Assembly: GCA_038257155.1 (NCBI GenBank)
Contig: JBBSJP010000069.1
Span: 1 to 16,190, forward strand
Reading direction: 5' to 3'
DNA length: 16,190 nt
DNA from: JANJTY01 sp038257155
Lineage (GTDB): Bacteria; Pseudomonadota; Gammaproteobacteria; Xanthomonadales; Xanthomonadaceae
Shown here one piece after another: positions 8,101-14,100 of the stretch; within the stretch, counting starts at the first letter, position 1, and each line of letters begins with the position of its first letter. The notes below the pieces were generated by a model, which saw nothing but the letters and a program-made list of their open reading frames with translations, was not told the origin of the DNA and ran no database searches. Position numbers and translations under genes: made by a program.

Positions 8101-11100
8101 GCCTATGTCGTGGCCAGCGATCAAGACGTGGATGTGGAGCAGTTGCGAGCGAGCCTCACCGCGCGTCTGCCCGACTACATGGTGCCCAGGCAGTTCATTC
8201 GCCTCGCCTCGCTGCCGCTGTCCAGCAACGGCAAGGTCGATCGCGGCCAGTTGCCCAAGCCGGAAGCGCTCGCACGCGGCGCATTCCAGGCACCGCAAAG
8301 CCCGACCGAAACCGCGCTGGCAGAAATCTGGACGCGGGTTCTGGGGCTGGTCGACATCGGTGTCGACGATAATTTTTTCCGACTCGGCGGGCACTCTCTG
8401 CTTGCCATGCGTGTACTCGCCGCGATCCGCAGGCGTTGGCCGGTGCAGATCGAAATCCGGACTCTGTTCGATCGCCAGGATCTGCGCTCGCTCGCCGCCG
8501 CGATCGACACGGCCACTCCGGTCTGCGAGACCGGCATTGTGCAGGCCCATGCCGACGCCGATCGCGCCTATCCGGTGTCATTCGCGCAACAGCGGCTGTG
8601 GTTGCAGGAAGCGCTGACGCCAGGCAGTGTGCGCAATGTCATGGCCGGCATGCTGGAGTTGCATGGCGATCTGGATGTGCATGCGTTGGAAAGCGCCCTG
8701 AATGGCTTGTGCGCGCGCCACCAGATCCTGCGCACGGTGTATTTCGCGGTCGACGGCGAGCCCAGACAACGCATCCTGCCGGCGACGCCACGGCCGCTCC
8801 TGCTGACCGATCTGTCGGCGCTGGCAGCGCCCGCGCGCGAACACCTCATCGCCACGCATTGCGACGAGGTTGGGCGCGCCTACGATCTGCGCGCCGAATC
8901 GCCGCTGCGCGCCCAGTTGTTGAAACTCGGCGAGCAGCATCACCTGCTGCTGCTCGCTCTGCACCACATCGCGTCGGATGGCTGGTCGAACGGCATTCTG
9001 CGCAACGAAATCAGTGCGCTCTATGCTGCCGCCCTGGCGCAGACGACGGCGCCACTGCCAGCGCTGTCGCTCAGCTACGCGGATTTCTCCAGCTGGCAGC
9101 GGTCGCCGGCAATGGTTGCGACGCTGGCCCGGCAGGTCGAGTATTGGGCCGGCGCACTGCGCGACGCACCGAGTGTGCACGGGCTGCCGCTGGATCGGGC
9201 GCGCGGGGCTGTCGAGAATCCAGCCGGCGACGTCGTCCACCAGGAGTTGCCGCTGGCGCTGGCAGAAGCGCTGCGCCAGACCGCGCGCCAGCACGACGTC
9301 ACCCTGTTCGTTCTGCTGCATGCGAGTTTTTCCTTGCTGGTCGGTCGCTACTCGGGCAGCACCGACATCATCGTGGGCAGCACCTTTGCCAATCGCGCCG
9401 CGCCGGGCACCGATGCATTGGTCGGGCTGTTCATGAACCCGCTGGCCCTGCGCACCGATTTGACTGGCACGCCGAGTTTCGCCGACCTGCTGCGGAAGGC
9501 GCGAACGCGCGTTCTTGGCGCTCACGAGCATCAGGCCGCGCCGTTCGACCTGGTGCTCAATGCGCTTGGCGTGGAGCGTTCGGTTGCGCACGCGCCGTTG
9601 ATCCAGTTGATGCTGATCCTGCAGAACAACGACCCGGGGCATTGGCAATTGCCGAAGCTGACGGTGCAGGAGCACATGCTCGGCACCCACCAGGCCCGCC
9701 TCGACCTGATCGTCGATGCGGTCGAACATGACGGCGGACTGTCGCTGCGCTGGGAGTTCAGCACGGCGCTGTTCGAGCGTGCCAGCATTGAGCGCATGGC
9801 GGCTAATTTCCGCTGTCTGCTCGAAGCAGCCGTGGCCCAGCCGCAATTGCCGGCGGCGCAGTTGCCCCTGCTGTCAGCTGCGGAATCAGCCCTGCTGACC
9901 AGCTGGAATCCGGCCCCTCTTGATCTGCCGATAGACGCACGCCTGGTCCATGAACTGTTCGAGGCGCAGGCCGAGCAACGGCCAGCAGCGCTCGCTGTTA
10001 TCGCTGGCGAAAACAGCTTGAGCTACGCTAATCTGGACGCCCGCGCGAATATCCTCGCCGGGCTGCTGCTCGCACGTGGCGCAGGTCGCGGCCGCCGTGT
10101 GGCCGTGCTGATGCCGCGCTCGCTGGAGTCGGTGATCGCCTTTCTGGGTGTGCTCAAGGCAGGCGCGGTCTATGTCCCGATCGAGCCTGAGCAACCGGCA
10201 GCGCGCATCGCGGCGATTCTTGGTCAGGCCGATCCCCATTGCGTCCTGATTGATCGTGACGAGCCAGCGGTGGCATTCGACTATCCGATGCTGAGGCTGG
10301 CCGAGCTCGAGCTGTGCGCCGCAGCGGCCGCGCCCACCCGTGGGCAAAACCAGACCAGCTCCAGTGCGTTGGCGTACACGATCTTTACCTCGGGATCGAC
10401 CGGCGAACCCAAGGGCGTCGAGGTCGAGCATGGCGCCATACTCGCCAGCTATCTGGCCTGGGAACCCTTGTACGAACTCAAGGGCGCCACGCGTCGGCAC
10501 CTGCAGATGGCCGGCATCGGCTTCGATGTCTGCATCGGCGATCTGGTGCGCGCACTGTGCTCAGGCGGCACCCTGGTGATCTGCCCAAAACCAATTCTGC
10601 TCGATGCGCCGGCTTTGCATGGACTGCTGGTCGCAGCCGACATCCATTGCGCCGAGTTCGTGCCGATCGCCTTGCGCAATCTGGTCCGGCATCTCGAGGA
10701 AACCGGTGAACGACTGCACGCGCTGCGCTTCCTGGTGGCCGGCTCCGACATCTGGCACAGCGCCGATCTCGAACGCACACGGCGGATTGCGGGTGCGCAT
10801 ACGCGCGTCGCCAATTCCTACGGTCTGACCGAGGCCGCAGTCGACAGCACCTGCTATCTGCCGAGCGCGGGCGCATCGCTGCCACTGACCGGGGTTGCGC
10901 CGATTGGGCGACCCTTGCGCCACGCCAGCGCGTACGTGCTGGACGGCGCAAACAATCCCTGTCCGATTGGTGTGGCCGGTGAGTTGCATATCGGCGGGCC
11001 CGGCCTGGCTCGGGGTTATCTGCGCCAGGCCGAGCTGACCGCCGAGCGCTTCATCAGCAATCCCTTTGGCGCCGGCCGGCTCTACCGAAGCGGGGATCTG

Positions 11101-14100
11101 GCGCGCTGGCGGGCGGATGGCGAACTGGAGATTCTGGGTCGCATGGATCATCAGGTGAAGATCCGTGGCTACCGCGTCGAACTCGGCGAGATCGAAGCGC
11201 GGCTGAAGACACATCCTGCCGTGCTGGAAGCCGTCGTGGTGGATTTTCTGCGTGACTCCGGCGATCGGCAACTGGCGGCATATGTCGGACTGCGCGGCGA
11301 GCAATCGGTATCGGTCGATGTCTTGCACGAGCATCTGGCGCAGGCGCTGCCCGAGTACATGGTGCCGATGGCGGTGATCATCCTGGCGGCGCTGCCGATG
11401 AATGCGAACGGCAAGATCGACCGCAAGGCGCTGCCTGCGCCCGAGGCTGTGGGCGCCAGCTTGCTGCAACCCCCCGGCAATCCGATCGAAGCGGCCCTGG
11501 TCGAGCAGTGGCGCAGTCTGCTCGGTCTGACCGAGGTCAGCGTTGCTGCGAACTTCTTCCACCTCGGCGGACACTCCCTGCTGGCCGCGCGGCTGGCCGC
11601 CTTCGTTGCGGACCGGTTCGGCGTGCGCATCGGTCTGCGTGCAGTGTTCGAAGCACCGACCATCCAGCGCCTGGCCGAGCGCATTGCCGCGGCTGCCCCA
11701 GTCAGCGAGGCGCCGATCGAGGCAGTCGATCGGCGCGGAGAACTGCCCCTGTCATCGGCGCAGCGGCGCCTGTGGCTGGTCGATCAACTGGAACCGGGCA
11801 GCGCCCAATACAACATCGCACTGGCGCTGCGCATCCACGGCGACCTGTCCCCGGTGGCGCTGGCGCAAGCCCTGAGCTCGGTCGTGGCGCGCCACGAAAT
11901 CCTGCGGACCACCTATCACGAACGCGGAGGTCAGGCTTGGCAGCAGGTGAATGAAGCGCCTGCGCTGCAATTGCCGATGATCGATCTGACCGGGCTGACG
12001 CCGCTCGAGCGCGCCTCTGCTCTGGAACAACATGCGACTGCCGAAGCCGGCACGGCCTTCGATCTCAGCCAGGATCTGATGCTGCGCGCCGTGCTGATTG
12101 CTCTGACACCAACTGAGCATGTGGTGCTGTTCACCCTGCATCACATCGCTGCCGATGGCTGGTCGATGGGGGTGCTCACCGAGGATCTGGCGCGTGCCTA
12201 TCGGCAGGCGCTGGGGGAGGGGAGCGACGCCGAATTCGCACCCCTGACTCTGCAATACGGCGACTATGCCGTCTGGCAGGCGCGGCATGGGACAGCGCTG
12301 CCAGCGCCGGCAAGCCTGGACTACTGGCGTCAGCATCTGGCCGATGTGCCCGCTACGCACAGTCTGCCATTGGACCGGCCACGCCCGGCACGACAGAGTC
12401 ATCGTGGCGCCTATCACACGATTCAGGTCGACGGCCCGACCACCGTGCAGCTTCGTGCTCTGGCGCGCGAGCAGGGCGTCACTTTATTCACGGTGTTGCA
12501 CACCGCTCTGGCCTGCGTGCTGGCGCGATCATCTCTGGTCGACGAGGTACTGATCGGAACGCCGGTGGCAAATCGTGGCCAGACCCAGCTTGCGCCCCTG
12601 GTCGGGTTCTTCGCCAACACCGCCGTGCTGCTCACCCGATGTGCGCCGCAGGCCAGTTTCGCCGAACTGTTGCAGGCCAATCAGCGGCTGTTGCTGGAGG
12701 CCATCGAAACCCATCCGATCGCCTTCGAGCAGCTGGTCGAAGCGCTCAGAATCGAACGCAGCCTGCGTCAGCACCCGGTATTCCAGGTGCTGCTGGTCCT
12801 GCAGAACAATGAGCAGGGCGCGCTGCATCTGGACGGGCTTCAGGTCGAGGTATTCCGTCCGCGCGCTGCGGTCAGCAAGTTCGACCTGAGCTTGGATGTG
12901 TTCGAACAACCCGAGTCTCTGGAACTGAACTGGGAATACGCAGCCGATCTGTTTGACCAGGCGAGCATCGAGCGCCTGGCGGATCGCTTCATCACCCTGT
13001 TGCAGGCAGCGCTTCACGCGCCCACCCAGGAATTCCAGCGTCTGCCGTGGTTGTCAGCCTCGGCTCGGAGCGAAATTGAAGACCGGTCGCGGTCGGCGCT
13101 AGCGGTGGTTTCGCCGCGGCTCGTCCAGCAATGGGCGGACGATGTAGTCGCCACCGCCGCCGCAGTCCGCCATGGCACGCGGACCTTGAACTACGGGGAA
13201 TTGAATCGCGCCGCCAATTGTCTGGCGCAACGACTCATCGCAGCGGGCGCGCGGCCAGACGCCGTGGTCGCGATTGTGCTGCCGCGCTCGATCGAACTGA
13301 TCGTCGCGGTGTTGGCAGTTCTGCGCGCAGGCGCGGCCTATGTGGGTATCGATCCGGAAGATCCGGCCGAGCGCCGTCAGCATATGTTGCGCGATGCGAG
13401 CGTGCGCATCGCCTTGGCCGAACCCGGTCTGGCTGCGGACCTGGCCGGCTGCGGCGTGGCGACGTTGAGCGTCAATCTCGCTGAACTCGTCGCCGGCAGC
13501 AGTGCCATGCACGCGCCGGAAGTGCCCGAACTCGACATGGAGCATCTGGCCTATCTGATTTTTACCTCGGGCACCACCGGCGGACCGAAGGCGGTCCTGC
13601 AAACTCATCGCACCCTGGCCAACCTGGTCGAAGCCCAACAGCTGCTGCCGGGTGGCGACCGCGTGCTGTGCGCGGCCATGCCAACCCTGCAATACGCCGC
13701 GCTCGCCTTCGATGTCTCGATCCAGGAAATGGCGACCGCTTGGCGCACCGGTAGCGAGCTGGTGCTGATCGACAAGCACGAACGCGTCGACCCCGAGCGC
13801 GTGCTCGCGCTCGTCGCCGAGCACCAGATCGGACGTCTGTTCCTGCCACCTGCGATGTTGCCGCCATTGGCAGAAGCGGCCTTGCTGCGGCCTGCACTGC
13901 ACAGTCTGCGCGAACTGATCGTTGCTGGCGACGCCTTGCGCATCACCGCGCCGATCCAGGCCTGGCAGCAACGCGAGGGCTTCACGCTGATCAATCATTA
14001 CGGCCCCAGCGAAACCCATGTGGTCAGCCAGCATCGGGTATCCGCCAGCGATGGCACGCTGCCGCCGATCGGCCAGGCCGTGGCCGGCCACAGCTTCAGT

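Noticed and set aside
6676..8550. Long open frame on the - strand (624 codons) antisense to module 2
   Set aside because: Same reasoning: it mirrors the serine A domain and PCP, lacks domain motifs, and similar antisense frames recur at matching places in the other modules (for example 3979-5220 and 8578-9846).
8436..9731. + strand frame of 431 codons overlapping the PCP2/C3 region
   Set aside because: It is out of frame with the NRPS. The in-frame translation carries HHIASDGWS and all C-domain landmarks, while this frame is Arg/Ala-rich without motifs. It is not evidence of a frameshift.
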